From Eucalyptus grandis (lineage: Eukaryota; Streptophyta; Magnoliopsida; Myrtales; Myrtaceae): a DNA stretch of 64,000 nt. A model generated the notes under the pieces. The model ran no database searches, was not told the DNA's origin, and was given only the letters and a program-made list of their open reading frames with translations. Position 1 is the first letter of the stretch; every line of letters starts with the position of its first letter. The DNA is taken from contig NC_052621.1 of assembly GCF_016545825.1 (NCBI RefSeq), forward strand, positions 1 to 64,000, read 5' to 3'. A program made the position numbers and the translations under genes. This document shows, in pieces, positions 1 through 11,260 of the stretch.

Positions 1-1493
1 TCAACTTCGACTAAAGACATTTGTCCTAGAATGGGCTCATCATTTTCATATTGAATGACTCCCAGCTCAGTCAGCTTTGCTAAGCAACCTATCTTATCAT
101 CATGAGTGATGTCACCTTTCAGCTAGTGATTAGCAAAGGGTGTGATCTACTCCAACTTTTGCACATTCATCAGGAATGGATGCTTGTCATCATCCCTAAA
201 AATTACATTGACATTCTTAGCATGTTTCGGGAGTGGATTCTGTTGGACGTTCGGCATTGAATCTTTAAAGGTGAGCAAATTCTTGTCTAGCAGGTTCTGG
301 ATCTTGGAACGGAGTATGAAGCAATTATCTACATGGTGACCCTTCTCTCCCATGTGATATTTGCACGTCTTATTAGGGTTGAACCTAGGGAACTTTGACG
401 GATTATCCCTCGGGATTTCTCTCATCACGAGATGAATTTCAATCAGCATCGGAAGTAGTTGAGGCCTAGGTCTAGGCAATGGAGTAAATTGCTTTTGTGG
501 GGCTTTTCCTTTATGATCAAAGTTTCGGGAAGAATTCCCGATCTCTATAGCAGATTTACGAGCATGAGGATCGTATACTCTTTGGGATGAGGAGTTTTAT
601 ATATAAGCAATCTCCACAGCTGATTCCCTATCTTTCTTCAGGGCATACCTACGATTTGTGGTCTCAGCTAATCTTCCTTCTCGCATGATCTCCTCAATGC
701 GTTTGCCCGACTCCACCAATTCGGCAAAGTTAATGCAAGTGTGATTATACTTCTTCGCGAAAAAGTCACGAGGCATGGCTTGAAGCAACAATTTCATAAC
801 CTTTTTCTCAGACAAGGGTGGTTTCACTTGAGATGCGGTGGCTCTCCACCTTTAAGCATAGGCTCTGAACGTTTCAGTCCTTCTCTTCTCAATTCGAACT
901 AGCTCCTCTCGAATCAGGGCGATTTCAATATTGAACTTGTATTGTTGCCGGAATTCATCAGCAAGATCTTCCCAAGGATGGATCTTTTCCAAGTCCAACT
1001 CGATAAACCATGTCAATGCATGATCAACTGGGCTATCTTGGAAGGAATTAATCAGGAGTGGAGGATTGTCAGAATAGCAGGCCATCTTGCCCAGATAATA
1101 CTTCAAATGGGTCTTTAGGCACCCAATGCCATCATACTTTCTTGTGAACTTCGACTCCTTGTAGAATTCGGGGATCTTCACTTTGGCAAAGGGCAATAGC
1201 TTGTCATACCCCTGAAGTTGGTAGCTTTGTGGCATGCAAAGGTGTTCCTCAATCTTTGTGAGATGTCTTAAACTTTCTTCATCAAAGTTTGGAGTTGGGG
1301 TCTCCTTAAATAAAGCCTCTAGATCAATAATTGCCAGGGTTGCAGTAGGAACCTCTTCGGCAGGCTCTTTCCCCGCGGGTTCAAGTATCGACACATCGGT
1401 AGGAGCAATAGGAGGATTCGTAACAGGTGCAGCAAAAGCTACGGATGTGAAATTCTTGACTTGATTAGAGAGATTATCCAATAGCACTGTCAT
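1..1493 (-). pseudogene. Ty3/gypsy retrotransposon gag, degenerate, runs off left edge
   Basis: Gag encodes the structural protein that packages retrotransposon RNA. The reverse strand reads a typical plant Ty3/gypsy capsid segment (about 1493 to 852) with IPEFYKE, KTHLKYYL and a WFIELDLEKIHPWEDLADEF stretch. An in-frame TAA follows in the YA*RWR context near 850. The same frame then continues as VKPPLSEKKVMKLL to about 600, where a second stop occurs. A zinc-finger-like CX2HX4GHHX3NC motif sits at 321-365. Homology continues towards position 1, so protease and polymerase would lie outside the window. At least two in-frame stops make this a dead copy. A gag preceded by an extra upstream ORF (the DUF7745 pieces at 2120-2683 and 14215-14832) resembles Tat/Ogre-type organisation; that placement is inference. 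Confidence 0.85.
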
Positions 1494-2119
1494 CTATGCC
1501 ATTTGGTTCTCCATGTTAACGACGAGAGTGCGGGTATCTTCGTTCTTCATCCTTGCTTGGTGGGGAGTATGTACAATAGACCGTTTCTTAGCCGTCTTTT
1601 AGTACCTTTGAAATAAGATGGTTCAAATTAATACTAGTCAAGAGAAATCAAGAAAATACAAAACTAAGTCAATTTTGTATTTTCTTGAGATGAATAGTGA
1701 TAAGAAGCATATATGATCCTAGTATCATATAGCATCCTCTCATCAAAATTTCTTCAAAAGAAATTATACAATTGAAAAGGATGACGACAAATATTTAATC
1801 TGGATGCCCATTTTCTAAAAATTTCATAAAAATGAAAATCTTTGTGAATTTTATTGATTACATCAAACAACTACAATGGAAATAGGACCTTGAAACTTAC
1901 AAAACAGTTCGGATTTATATGTAATATGAAAATGAATATAGGGAAATCTTGATGGAAAGGCGGGAAATACAAAGGATTTCCCTTTGCAAGACAAGAATAT
2001 CATATGAAAGCCTAAGGACTAGGTGGGCTCGTGTGGAGACGCTTGTTATCATGGGCCAATCGTTCCTCATTGATCAAGCCATCATCTTCATGCTCCTCAA
2101 TATGAGCTCACCGAAAACC
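1494..2119 (-). other. Linker between DUF7745-like ORF and gag of the minus-strand retroelement
   Basis: This stretch of about 630 bp lies between two recognisable parts of the same minus-strand element. It has no open frame I can assign. The part next to gag reads like the low-complexity N-terminal leader of gag. AT-rich sequence at 1620-1930 could be the internal untranslated segment. No promoter, RNA or separate gene is visible. Confidence 0.4.
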
Positions 2120-2683
2120 TTAAGGCTCAAGAATATCAAGCAAGTGAACCTCAAGCTTACGTTCTACTTGACGGTAGATGTAATCGATGGCAACATGATG
2201 AGTCCTCGTCTCTCCCTCCAAGTTGGCTTCAACCATGGCGACCACGTAATGCGAGGAACGGGAGTACCAAATTCCAGTAGCGGCCCAAAACGTGGATCGC
2301 GGCCTTGACATGGCCAATTTGGCTTTCTCGATGACCTCATGGTGATAATCGATACAATATAACCCCAGATTGAGGATTGGTGGGATTGTTTGAAGCGCGC
2401 AATATTGGCGGAGCACCCTTAAAGGGTAATACAATGTTAAACCTGTCAACCCCATGAGGGATTACCAAGCCACTAGACATGCCATTGGATCAAGCTAGGG
2501 GTGAGGTTTTTGAGGAAATGGAACCATATAGAGAAAGACCATGATGGAAAGAATTCATTTATTTGGCAAAACCTAAGAATAGGATGATGATATTTCGTAA
2601 CATCGACAATCTTCATGTGAGGGGTGAATTCTTTGATATGCGAAAAAGAACCATATTTGGAGAAGTCCTAATGGGGCTCTAAG
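2120..2683 (-). pseudogene. DUF7745-like ORF of a gypsy element, C-terminal part, cut by insertion
   Basis: DUF7745 proteins have no established function; they are common in plant genomes, often next to gypsy gag genes. The reverse strand from 2683 reads LGLLQIWFF and QRIHPSHEDC, then NLTPSLIQWHV, then after frame changes YPLRVLRQYCALQTIPP. This is the family's order of conserved blocks, ending in the (L)RVLRQ(F/Y)...IP segment. Stops and frameshifts around 2455-2560 break it. The first codons abut the 5-bp target duplication at 2679-2683. The N-terminal half is found on the same strand at 14215-14832, on the far side of the inserted element, and the two halves are in the same frame across the insertion. 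Non-functional. Confidence 0.75.
2679..2683. repeat. Target site duplication, left copy (ctaag)
   Basis: The five bases ctaag immediately precede the TGTGGCATCCC start of the LTR at 2684. They recur exactly at 14210-14214 after the terminal GGTGCCACA. Ty3/gypsy integrases make 5-bp duplications, so this defines the outer limits of the insertion. Confidence 0.9.
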
Positions 2684-3559
2684 TGTGGCATCCCAAAGTT
2701 TCATGGCAACCTCTGGATGCATTACGACCTATGAAAAGGTGATGGAAGTGTTATTGATTTATGTTATGGCCTTTAGACCAAAGAATTTTAATAGATTAAT
2801 GCCGAGTATTTTAATGGAGAATTATTTGGGTAGAAATACATCTTATGTTAATGGATGATCAAGGTTGGTGCTATAGGACAATTTGATAAAGAAGACTTTG
2901 TTCTTGACTATGCACTTTATAGATTTGATTTTATGGATTAATGTCACAAAGTCTTTTGGCCATTTTATGATGCAATTAGGTATTTATTTAAATGAGGATT
3001 AAGATGTATTATTAAAAATAAACTTGGGCCATTTAAGTTTGGACCTTAGGTCCAAGTGAGTTGGGCCTAAAGTGGGCCAAGAGGCCCGGCCCATAGAGCC
3101 ATGAGGTGGTCGACACATGGAGGGGGGAGGAGGAGCCGCATGGCCTCCTCCAAGTGTCTTCGGCAAGGGAGACACTTGTCTCCTTCTTGGGAACAAGTGT
3201 CCCCCATGCAAAATGAGGAGCATGCAAAGCAAACACTTGTCACCTGCATGCAAAAGAAAGAGTGATTAACTATTAATCAAAGAACAAAAGGGGAGGGGGT
3301 TTCGTACGAAGGCAAGAGAGACCGAGAGAGAGTTTGAGAGGAAACCAAACCAGAGAAAGAGAGGAAGAGAGGAAGAAGAGACGCCGTCGAGCCCGCCTAG
3401 TCCCACCGTCGTTCTTGCTGTGTTTTCTTTTGATTTGAGGCAAGTGAAGTCCTAAAACCTACTCTTTGCATTGCTGTGTATATGTGTAGTAGATGGTAAG
3501 TCTTGGTTGTGGTAGATGGGATGAGATTTTGGAGCTTTGAAGAGAGATTCGTTGGTCAT

Positions 3560-4440
3560 GCATGCTGATTTCGGAAGGACCAGTCCGACCGTCCGTGAGT
3601 TTGTGTGTTGCATGTGACTTTTTAGTTGGAATCTTGTTTCGACCTCTTCACGAAAGTTGTATAGAACATCCTGAAGTATAACATACTAATATTTGAGACA
3701 AAATGGACAAGTATTGAGGGGTGAAACCCTTTTTCTACGAAAACATTAGATCTGAAAACTGTTTTGTTGACCTCTTGGTGATTTCGTGTGTTGCATGTGA
3801 CTTTTTAGTTGGAATTTCACTTCGACCTCTTCATGAAAGTTGTATATAACATCTTAAAGAATAACTTACTGAAATATGAGATAAAAAGAAGAATTATTTC
3901 TTGGTGAAACGATTTTCCTTTGGAGAGACTAGATCTGGAATTCGTCGTGATGACCTTCAGTGGTTTCGTGGTCTGTAAAGTATATTTCTTGTTGAAATAT
4001 CACTTTTATCTCTTAATTAAAGTTGTATTATACTTATTGAGGTAGAACATATCAAAAATTTAGAGGAAATGAACGAAAATAGGTCGGTAAAACCGTTGTC
4101 TTTTGAAAAAACTGGATCTGGGAAAATGCTGCTTCGACCTAGTATGTTTTCGGGATTTTTATAAAATCATACAGTTAATATTTTATCATGTGTCCTTAAT
4201 AAAAGTTGTATTTAATATTCTGAGGAACAACATACTGAAATTTTAGAGTAAATAGACCAGTAATGACCAAGGAAACGATTTTCCTTCAACACGGGTAGAT
4301 CTGGAAAATGATACCGAGAATAGGAAAAGTAAATCGACTTTATCTTTTCATCCAGAACGAATTGGACTACGATTCATCATGAAACTTGTACCTCTAGGTC
4401 TTAAATACAGCATGTCCAAATCCCAGATTTTTCTGAGTTT
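3560..4440 (+). repeat. Internal 183-bp tandem repeats of LTR A (about 5 diverged copies)
   Basis: The anchor AAAGTTGTAT recurs at 3653, 3836, 4019 and 4202, each step exactly 183 bp, with a diverged fifth copy (AAACTTGTAC) at 4382. Within each copy the order is TTCATGAAAGTTGTA, then AACATACTNAAATTT, then AGATCTGG. Copies differ by many substitutions, so the amplification is old. Confidence 0.85.
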
Positions 4441-4949
4441 ATTTAAGGGTTTAATCGAAATTGTTTTCAAAACTGTGCATGGATGATGTTAAAATCCTTT
4501 TTTGGTGATGTATGGACCTGTACGTATTCTGTGAAGCCTTGTTTGATATGGTGTTCTTCACAAAATGTGTTTTCTTAGATATTATCTACGTTGTGGTAAA
4601 TTTTCAGAATTTATTTCCATCGTTTGCTAATTTGCTAGAATTTTTCATAAATAGTACGCATTCTGTTTAAGCTGGAAATTGTTTTATTTACTGTTTATTG
4701 GATTTATTATGTAAATCATGATATCCTGGATTATTACTCCTGCAATGACATGATGACATTCATACATTTCGTATGACATCAAAGGATTGATGGATTTTCA
4801 TGAACTCAATGAAGTTTTCAAAACCATTGCATCAAATGATACTTTTCCCAAGGCATATTATAAGATTTTAAAAAGGGCTGCTGTCAAATCATTGGCATTG
4901 TTGCATCAAATGTGAAATTGAAAATGAGATGTATGGGAATATGCATTGT

Positions 4950-5300
4950 GGTGATGAGAAGGCCGTCGGAGGTGTGAGCCGACGATGCCCCGGGAGTGTC
5001 GGGATGCCCGGAATGTTGGGGTGCCGGATGCCCGGTGGCCTTAAATGGCTAAATGCCGGAGGGTCCTCGGGAGTTTTGAGATGCCCAGTGGTATACGGTA
5101 CGTAATTCCAGAAGAGGGGGGAATCCTGGTGGTATGTCGGTACGTAATTCCGGAAGCCCCGGAGGTTTATGCTCGGGGGGATGCCTCGTGATGCTAGTTG
5201 GGATGCGAGATGCCCGGAATGTGGGGGGTGGCGGATGCCTGGTTGTATTTTGAATACATGCCCGGAGGTTCCTCGCGATGCTAGGATTGGGTGCGAGCGA
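4950..5300 (+). repeat. GC-rich GATGCC-type minisatellite segment in LTR A
   Basis: Short overlapping motifs such as GGGATGCCCGG, GGTATACGGTACGTAATTCC and GCGAGATGCCCGGAATGTG recur irregularly. Equivalent stretches occur at 8130-8590 in LTR B and 43660-43970 in LTR C. The composition is strikingly more GC-rich than the flanking LTR. Confidence 0.7.
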
Positions 5301-5459
5301 TAAATTGTAGGATGCAAACATTGGTCCCTGGAAAGAAAAACTGATGAGATCCTTGTGAAAGATGAGAATTGAAAATGAATCATGTGCATGGGTGTATGCA
5401 TATAGCATGATGCATGATCTGCTTATGAAAGTAAATTAATGCTATTCGATATTGAAAAT

Positions 5460-5830
5460 GCGATCATGAAGGCATGAATGGATCTCATGGTGATGTATGC
5501 TTGATAGCATGGATGATATGAATCATGGTGGTATATGCACGATGGCATAGTGAGATATGCATGATTGCATGGTGGTATATGCACATATGGCATGGATATG
5601 CATGAATGCTTGATGATTAGTGCATGGTGGTATATGCACATATGGCACGGTGATATATGCAAGAATGCTGGATGATGAGTGTATGGTGGTATATGCACAT
5701 ATGGCATGGTGATATATGCATGAATGCTTGATGATGAGTGCATGATGGTATATGTACATATGGTAGGATGACATATGTATGGCTGCAAGGTAAGTTATGC
5801 TTGAATGCATGAATGACATGTGCTTTATTC
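5460..5830 (+). repeat. ATG-rich minisatellite in LTR A (about 60-bp units)
   Basis: Units built on GGTATATGCACATATGGCA and GCATGAATGCTTGATGATGA repeat about six times with variation. The open frames on either strand (His/Met/Ile-rich) are by-products of this repeat, not genes. Confidence 0.8.
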
Positions 5831-6432
5831 TGATGCCTTGATTGTTCTGTTTGACGCAATGAGTAGTTTGGTGAATCTTTACTATTGAGTGGTTGTACTC
5901 ACCCCTTTTGGGGATTAATGTGGCATCCCAAAATTCATAATGACCTCTAGTTACATTAAAGTCTATGAATAGGTGATGGAAGTACCATTAAGATATTTTA
6001 TAGCCATTTAATCCATAATTTGCAATAAGATTTATGGCCAAGCTTTGAATGGATAATTATTTGATAGGAAAGAAAATCCTATCATTGGCCATGTGTTTTA
6101 TAAATTGGAATTTATGGATTTATGATTTCAAGTTTTATGGCCATATGAAATTGTAATTTAGTATTTATATAAGTTGGGATTTAAGGTAAATTATTAAAAG
6201 TAAAAATGGACTTATTTAAGAAAATTTTGGGCCATTTAAGTTTTGACTTTAGGCCCAAGTGAGATGGGCCTAAAGTGGGCCAAGAGGCCCAGCCCATGAA
6301 GCCCATTGGGCTGCCGACGCATGGAGGGGAGGAGTGAGGAGCCGCATGGCCCCCAAGTGTCCTCGGCAAAGGAGACACTTGTCTCCTTCTTAGGGACAAG
6401 TGTCCCCCATGCAAATTGAGGGTGCATGCAAT

Positions 6433-6440
6433 TTATATAG
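6433..6440 (+). promoter_or_regulatory. Candidate TATA box of LTR B
   Basis: TTATATAG lies upstream of a GA-rich stretch (6450-6540). The corresponding position in LTR C has GATATAAG at 42173-42180, also followed by a GA-rich tract. The conserved arrangement suggests the retrotransposon promoter. Confidence 0.45.
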
Positions 6441-6749
6441 CAACCAAAAAGAGAGAGAGAGTGGCTGGTTTTGAGAGAGTGAGAGAGAGTGGCTGGTTTT
6501 GAGAGAGTGAGAGAGAGACGGAGTAGCGAGAGAGAAGGGGGAGCCGAGAGAAGGAGCTGTCCGCCCGTCGCCGCCCGCACACCATTCGTCCGTCGCCGGT
6601 GTGCCGTCCGTGTGCTCGTATTTGCTCGGTCTTAGAGGCAAGTTGGGACTGATTTCCACCCTTGCATGTGTGCCTTGCATGTATGATTTGTTTGTGGTAG
6701 GTTTAGGATCATAGGGAAGGCAAAAATCGGAGCTAGAATGTGGCTGCTC

Positions 6750-7680
6750 TTGACTTTGCATGCTGATTTCGTGAGATCCGCCTGAAACAGAATCTTGTGA
6801 GAGTTTTCATGCATGTTTTGAGTTCGATTTTGACTTTGATCTCTGCATGAAATTTGTAGCTAACATCTTAAACTACAACATACTAACATTTGGTGCAAAA
6901 TTATGGAGATTTAAGGGGTCAAACTCTCATCCTACGGAGATGCTAGATCTGGAATGTTTTCGCATGAACCGCCTGACCCAGAATCTTGTGAGAGCTTGCA
7001 TGCATGTTTTGAGTTCGATTTTGACTTTTATCTCTGCATGAAAGTTGTATCCAACATCTTAAAATATAACATACTAAAATTTGGTACAAAATGATGGAGA
7101 TTTGATGGGTCAAACACTCATCCTACGGAGACACCAGATCTGGAACGATTTCACTGACCTTTCGGTGGATTTGTGGTTGCATGTTGATTTGCACTAATAA
7201 TCTCTCTTCGATTTCTTCATGAACGTTGTATGGGACATCTTAAAATACAACATACTCAAATTTGAAGTAAAATGAACAAGTATAACTTAGTAAATCGACC
7301 TACTCTTGAAGACGGTAAATCTGGAGACATGGTACAGGACACCCGAGACTTCATGGACCCATATGATGACTATACTCTGAATATTTGACTTGTATCCCTT
7401 CAGGAAACTTGTATAGAACATCTTGAAGTAAAAAATATCCAAATTTCAGAGGAAACGAAGAAGAATAGGTAGGTGAAGACTCAGTATTTCAGAGAAGCAT
7501 GCACTGGACGTTTCGGTGTTAGATCCAGAAGCTTCGTGTGACTGTAGAAAATAATCTAAAAATAATTTGGCTTGGAAGTCTTCATGAAAAATATAATTTA
7601 GTGTCTTAAATATAACCTGGTAAAATTTCATAATTTTCTGAAGTCGTTCGGGTATTTTAATCGAATTATTTCGAAAACTG
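6750..7680 (+). repeat. Internal ~183-bp tandem repeats of LTR B
   Basis: The anchor (G)AAAGTTGTA and variants occur at about 6850, 7041, 7222, 7405 and 7587, steps of 191, 181, 183 and 182 bp. The units have the same internal order as in LTRs A and C, with AGATCTGG downstream of the anchor in the earlier units. Confidence 0.8.
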
Positions 7681-8129
7681 CACATTCTGTTCTATCCGAA
7701 ATTGCATGCTGTATTTGTGTGAATTGTATCTTCTTGTGTGGAACTCTATTGGGCATGTGTTTTTCATGAAATTACTATCTTATTGTCTTGCCTATCACAT
7801 GCCTTGATTTCATGATTTTTGAGAAGCATATGGATATTTAATTTAAATATTTTATAAAATAGTATATGCTGGAATATTGTAAACTTCGAAAATGCATGAA
7901 ATATGGACCATTTTAAATTGCATGGACTCCATGAATTGTATTGTTATGGATGATGGTGTCTTGCTGCATGTACGATAATGATTTGAGGTGCATGTATGAA
8001 TTCAATGATGAATATGATCTTGGTTGCCATCACATCGCATGCCATGTTGAAAGTGAGCCATAATTGTGAATGTGAAATTGAAAATGAGATGTATAAGAAC
8101 ATGCATTGTGGTGATGAGATGACCGTCAG

Positions 8130-8590
8130 AGGTGTGAGCCACCGATTCCCCGGGAGTGTCGGGATGCCTGGTGGTATACGGTACATAATTCCAGGGGAGG
8201 CCTGGTGGTATGTCGGTACGTAATTCCGAAGGGCAGGGGAAACCATTTTCATGGCGAGCCCCGGAGATTCCCCAGGAGTGTCGGGATGCCCGGTGGTATA
8301 CGATACGTAATTCCAGGGGAGGCCTGGTGGTATGTCGGTACATAATTCTGGAAGCCCTGGAGGTTTGTGCCCGGGGGGATGCCTCGTGATGCCAGTTGGG
8401 ATGCGAAATGCCCGGCCAGGGAGTGTAAATGCCGGAAGCCTCGGAGGTTTTTGCCCGAGGGGATGCCTCGTGATGCCAGTTGGGATACGAGATGCCCGAA
8501 ATGTGGGGGCCGGATGCCCGGTGGCCTTAAATGGCTGAATGCCAGAGGTTCTCGCGATGCCAGGATTGGGCGCAAGTGATGAATATGGGA
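8130..8590 (+). repeat. GC-rich GATGCC-type minisatellite segment in LTR B
   Basis: Two near-identical stretches around GGATGCC(T/C)GGTGGTATACG and CTGGTGGTATGTCGGTAC (8160-8225 and 8280-8345) are followed by GGGGATGCCTCGTGATGCCAG copies at about 8377 and 8460. It is homologous in position and motif to 4950-5300 and 43660-43970. Confidence 0.75.
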
Positions 8591-8659
8591 TGCAAACATT
8601 GGTCCCAGGAAAGAGAAATGTGGCGGTCCAATATGAAAGGATGAAATTGAGAAATTGAA

Positions 8660-8960
8660 ATTGAAATATGCATGATGGTATATGCATGTGATATGATGAT
8701 GATGTTACATGCATGGATGCATGGCAATGATGATGGTACATGTGATAGGATGATGATGTTATATGCATGGATGCATGGCAATGATGATGGTACATGTGAT
8801 ATGATGATGATGTTACATGCATGGATGCATGGCAATGATGATGGTACATGTGATATGATGATGATGTTATACGCATGGATGCATGGTAAGGATGATGCCA
8901 TATGTGACATGTTGATGGTAAGTGTATGATATGATGATGATGGTACATGAGGTATGATGA
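8660..8960 (+). repeat. ATG-rich minisatellite in LTR B (about 60-bp units)
   Basis: Four to five units of ATGATGATGTTACATGCATGG followed by GCATGGCAATGATGATGG, with small changes. It occupies the same place in the LTR as the different ATG-rich minisatellites of LTRs A and C. Met/His-rich open frames here are repeat artefacts. Confidence 0.8.
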
Positions 8961-9073
8961 CATGTGCATGATGCCATGGTATGTTGTGCATGGATGCTTG
9001 TATGACATGTGATGCTATGATTGTGATGATTGCATGGCATGATGTATTGAGTGGTTTATTGGCCCTTTACCTG

Positions 9074-9102
9074 CTGAGTGGTTGTACTCACCCCTTTTGG
9101 GG
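9074..9102 (+). promoter_or_regulatory. Conserved double-hairpin motif in LTR B
   Basis: GAGTGGTTGTACTC can pair GAGT with ACTC, and the adjoining CCCCTTTTGGGG is a perfect 4-bp stem with a TTTT loop. The same pair is kept in LTR A (about 5885-5913) and LTR C (about 44507-44533, one T shorter in the loop), while surrounding sequence differs. A role in RNA structure of the element is inference. Confidence 0.5.
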
Positions 9103-9346
9103 AATAACATTTTAGACTAGATAAGATCCATCTCGTCGCCACCGCTACCGCAGATGAATCAAGTGGTTGGATATGATTGCGAGGAGGAGGATATCAAAGG
9201 GAGGAACTTTTGGACGCCGACACAAATCGATGGACTTTAAGTATTCAACGGTTAGAAGAGATGTTGGTCATCTTTTGAAGTATAGCCGAGTATAGAAACA
9301 TTGGCATTTCGATGTACCGACTAAAGATGTCCATCTGCTTTATGTA

Positions 9347-9352
9347 AATAAA
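9347..9352 (+). terminator. Candidate poly(A) signal of LTR B
   Basis: AATAAA in the context TATGTAAATAAACG. LTR C has the same TATGTAAATAAAG context at 45001-45006, downstream of a shared GATGTACCGAC. Conservation between diverged LTRs supports use as the retroelement polyadenylation signal. Confidence 0.5.
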
Positions 9353-9620
9353 CGTGTTCGGTTTTAACTTATATAAGATGTTTAGTCGGTGTGCATCATT
9401 TTCTGAATATAGGGAAGGGAGTTTGTTGGATGTGCTTCCATATATGAATTGCGCAAGGGACCTATCAATAAATAAAAAAAGGTGTAAACCCCCTATGTTG
9501 TATGGACCCACTGCAATTGAAATGGTATCAGAGTGACATGTTAATAAGGAAAGTGAAAGGTAAGCGAACTGTAGCGACCCTAACGGATCGGGGGCCGTCA
9601 AGGGGTGCCACAGCCCTTTT

Positions 9621-9632
9621 TGGTATCAGAGC
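9621..9632 (+). other. Primer-binding site for initiator tRNA-Met
   Basis: TGGTATCAGAGC is the complement of the 3' end of plant initiator tRNA-Met. It starts eight bases after the end of LTR B, where reverse transcription of a plus-strand element begins. This fixes the element's orientation and shows LTR B is the functional 5' LTR of the internal region. Confidence 0.9.
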
Positions 9633-9924
9633 TATGGTCTATTTGGAGTGATAAGGTGCCTCAGATGGAAATGAGGATAGAATGATGCACACCATAGGAT
9701 ATAAAACGGAAAAATTGATTAACATTGAATAACGGGTGATGAGTATTCACTCGTAGATCCCTAGTAGTTTATCTTGAGTTGTCTTTAGGTACCAGTAACA
9801 TGTATATGTTACTTATGTAGTAGTAGTAGTTGCTTTGAATAGGAGACAGTGAGTCTCAGATTATTCCTGAGGCAATGCTTGGAAACTGCAGGAAAATCAT
9901 GATACGAGCTGGAAGTGCTCATCC

Positions 9925-10978
9925 ATCGAGGGCTGAACCCCGGATGGAAGATATCCTGTAGCATTGGCTAATATTGGGAATTTGATGGAAAGGCAAGCGC
10001 AGCAACAACCCGGAGTGGAACGTCGCCCTCAAGGACTGGTGGAACAATTCCTAAAATTGAAGCCACTTAAGTTTAGTGGAATGGGAGTCCCGAGGAGGCG
10101 GAACAATGGATTGATGGAATGGAACGAATTTTCCGGTTGTTGGACTGCAAAGTGATGCTGAGAAAATAGTTTTGGCAGAGTACCAATGAGGGAAATGCAA
10201 AGTTTTGGTGGAGAGCTTCGAGGGATACGATCTTTCCACCAAAATCGAGATAAACCGGGATGAGTTTGTTAGGGCTTTCAATAGGAAGCATTTCTCTGAT
10301 TGTGCCAAGGATAGGAAGATCATTGAATTTGTTCAGTTAGAACAAAGGGAGCTAACAAAGAGACCAAGATGAGGCAAAATTTTCTGAATTGTCTAGGTAT
10401 GCTCCTAGGTTGGTTGAGGATCGAGAGGAAAAGGCTAAGAGATTCCTGAAAGGATTAAGGACTGATATTAGGAAACAAGTGGTGCCTTTGAATATAAGGG
10501 ATTATAATGAGATTTATGAGAGGGCAGAGTTGGTGGAGCAAGAGTTAGTGAGAGAGAAACTAGAACCTAAGAGGCAGATGACCTTTAATGATGTTCGAAG
10601 AGGTAAGAGACCCTATCCTGGTCAAGATCAGACCTGGGATGTTAAGAAAAGGAGTTACTTTGGAAATTTTAGAGGAGCTTGGAATGGCCCGATTTTAGGA
10701 AGAGCACCCTACTAGGGTAATTTTTGCCAAAGATATGGTAGACAACATGGGCCAGGACCTTGTAATAGCCAACTGAGATGTAATGGATGTGGGCAAATAG
10801 GACGCTTTAAGAGAAATTGTCCACACAATGGGTCACAGCCGAATGTTAGCTCGATGCGACAGGTACGACAAAGTATTGCTGAACCAAATCCACCAAGGAA
10901 TCCACAGAGGCCACCACCACAAGGAAGGGTGTATGTGGTCACTCAAGAGGAAGCAGGAGCTTCCAAAAGTGTTATCTT
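9925..10978 (+). pseudogene. Ty3/gypsy gag (capsid plus zinc knuckle), frameshifted
   Basis: Gag packages the retrotransposon RNA. From 9964 the sequence reads ANIGNLMERQAQQQPG and FLKLKPLKFSG. It shifts frame near 10090 into EEAEQWIDGMERIFRLLDCK and again near 10150 into AEKIVLAEYQ, then GYDLSTKIEINRDEFVRAFN. From 10389 a frame of 108 codons carries LSRYAPRLVEDREEKAKRFL and LKGLRTDIRKQVVPLN, ending at an in-frame TAG (10713-10715). The same frame continues to the CX2CX4-X4C knuckle at 10779-10820, whose histidine position is arginine (CGC), and ends VYVVTQEEAGASKS. Typical Tekay/Del-like gag order; several shifts and stops show it is dead. Confidence 0.85.
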
Positions 10979-11260
10979 AGGTATGATTTTGATAGAAGGA
11001 TAAGAAGGTATATGTGTTATTTGATATGAGTGACATGCATTCATTTGTGTCCGAAAAATATAGGTGATTGTGAGGAGTAGGAACAAATCTCTAGATATGC
11101 CTCTTCGTATTTCTACATCACTGAAAGATATGTTGTTATCTACGTTAGTATGTGAGATGTGTGACATAACCCTAGTAGAATGAGATCTGGGAATGGACTT
11201 GATAATGATAGTTATGTATGACTTTGACGTCATCATAAGTATGGACTAGCTTCGTAAGCA
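10979..11260 (+). pseudogene. Retroviral-type aspartic protease remnant
   Basis: The protease matures the polyprotein. LFDMSDMHSFVSEKY (around 11016-11064) lines up with the family's LFDSGATHSFVS active-site block, with the DSG triad altered, so it is catalytically dead. DFDVIISMD at about 11220-11246 corresponds to the conserved (E)FDVILGMDWL segment that follows the protease. Stops separate these pieces. Confidence 0.7.

Larger units (their letters stand above)
2684..5918 (+). repeat. Long LTR copy A, truncated at its 3' end
   Basis: It begins TGTGGCATCCCAAAGTTT and parallels LTR B block by block: a GGCCCA-rich segment at 3025-3095, a GA-rich tract at 3320-3380, 183-bp internal repeats at 3560-4440, a GC-rich GATGCC segment at 4950-5300, an ATG-rich minisatellite at 5460-5830, and the hairpin pair GAGTGGTTGTACTC / CCCCTTTTGGGG ending at about 5913. 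Immediately after this, LTR B starts. The last roughly 510 bp present in B are missing here. Confidence 0.8.
5919..9612 (+). repeat. Full-length long LTR copy B (3694 bp)
   Basis: It begins TGTGGCATCCCAAAATTC at 5919, directly after LTR A's hairpin pair, and ends GGGGTGCCACA at 9612, eight bases before the primer-binding site. A TATA-like TTATATAG at 6433-6440 precedes a GA-rich leader (6450-6540), marking a likely U3/R boundary. An AATAAA at 9347-9352 is a candidate poly(A) signal. The 183-bp internal repeats, GC-rich segment, ATG minisatellite and hairpin pair all match LTRs A and C in order. The length is close to LTR C (3603 bp), supporting the borders. Confidence 0.85.

Noticed and set aside
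3033..3253. Overlapping Pro/Cys-rich reverse-strand frames in LTR A
   Set aside because: They lie in the GGCCCA-rich segment shared by LTRs A, B and C and show no homology to a protein family; frame is not conserved between the LTRs.
7944..9008. 354-residue His/Ser/Pro-rich reverse-strand open frame in LTR B
   Set aside because: It spans the ATG-rich minisatellite and the GATGCC segment. Its composition follows the repeats, and the matching regions of LTRs A and C break the frame.
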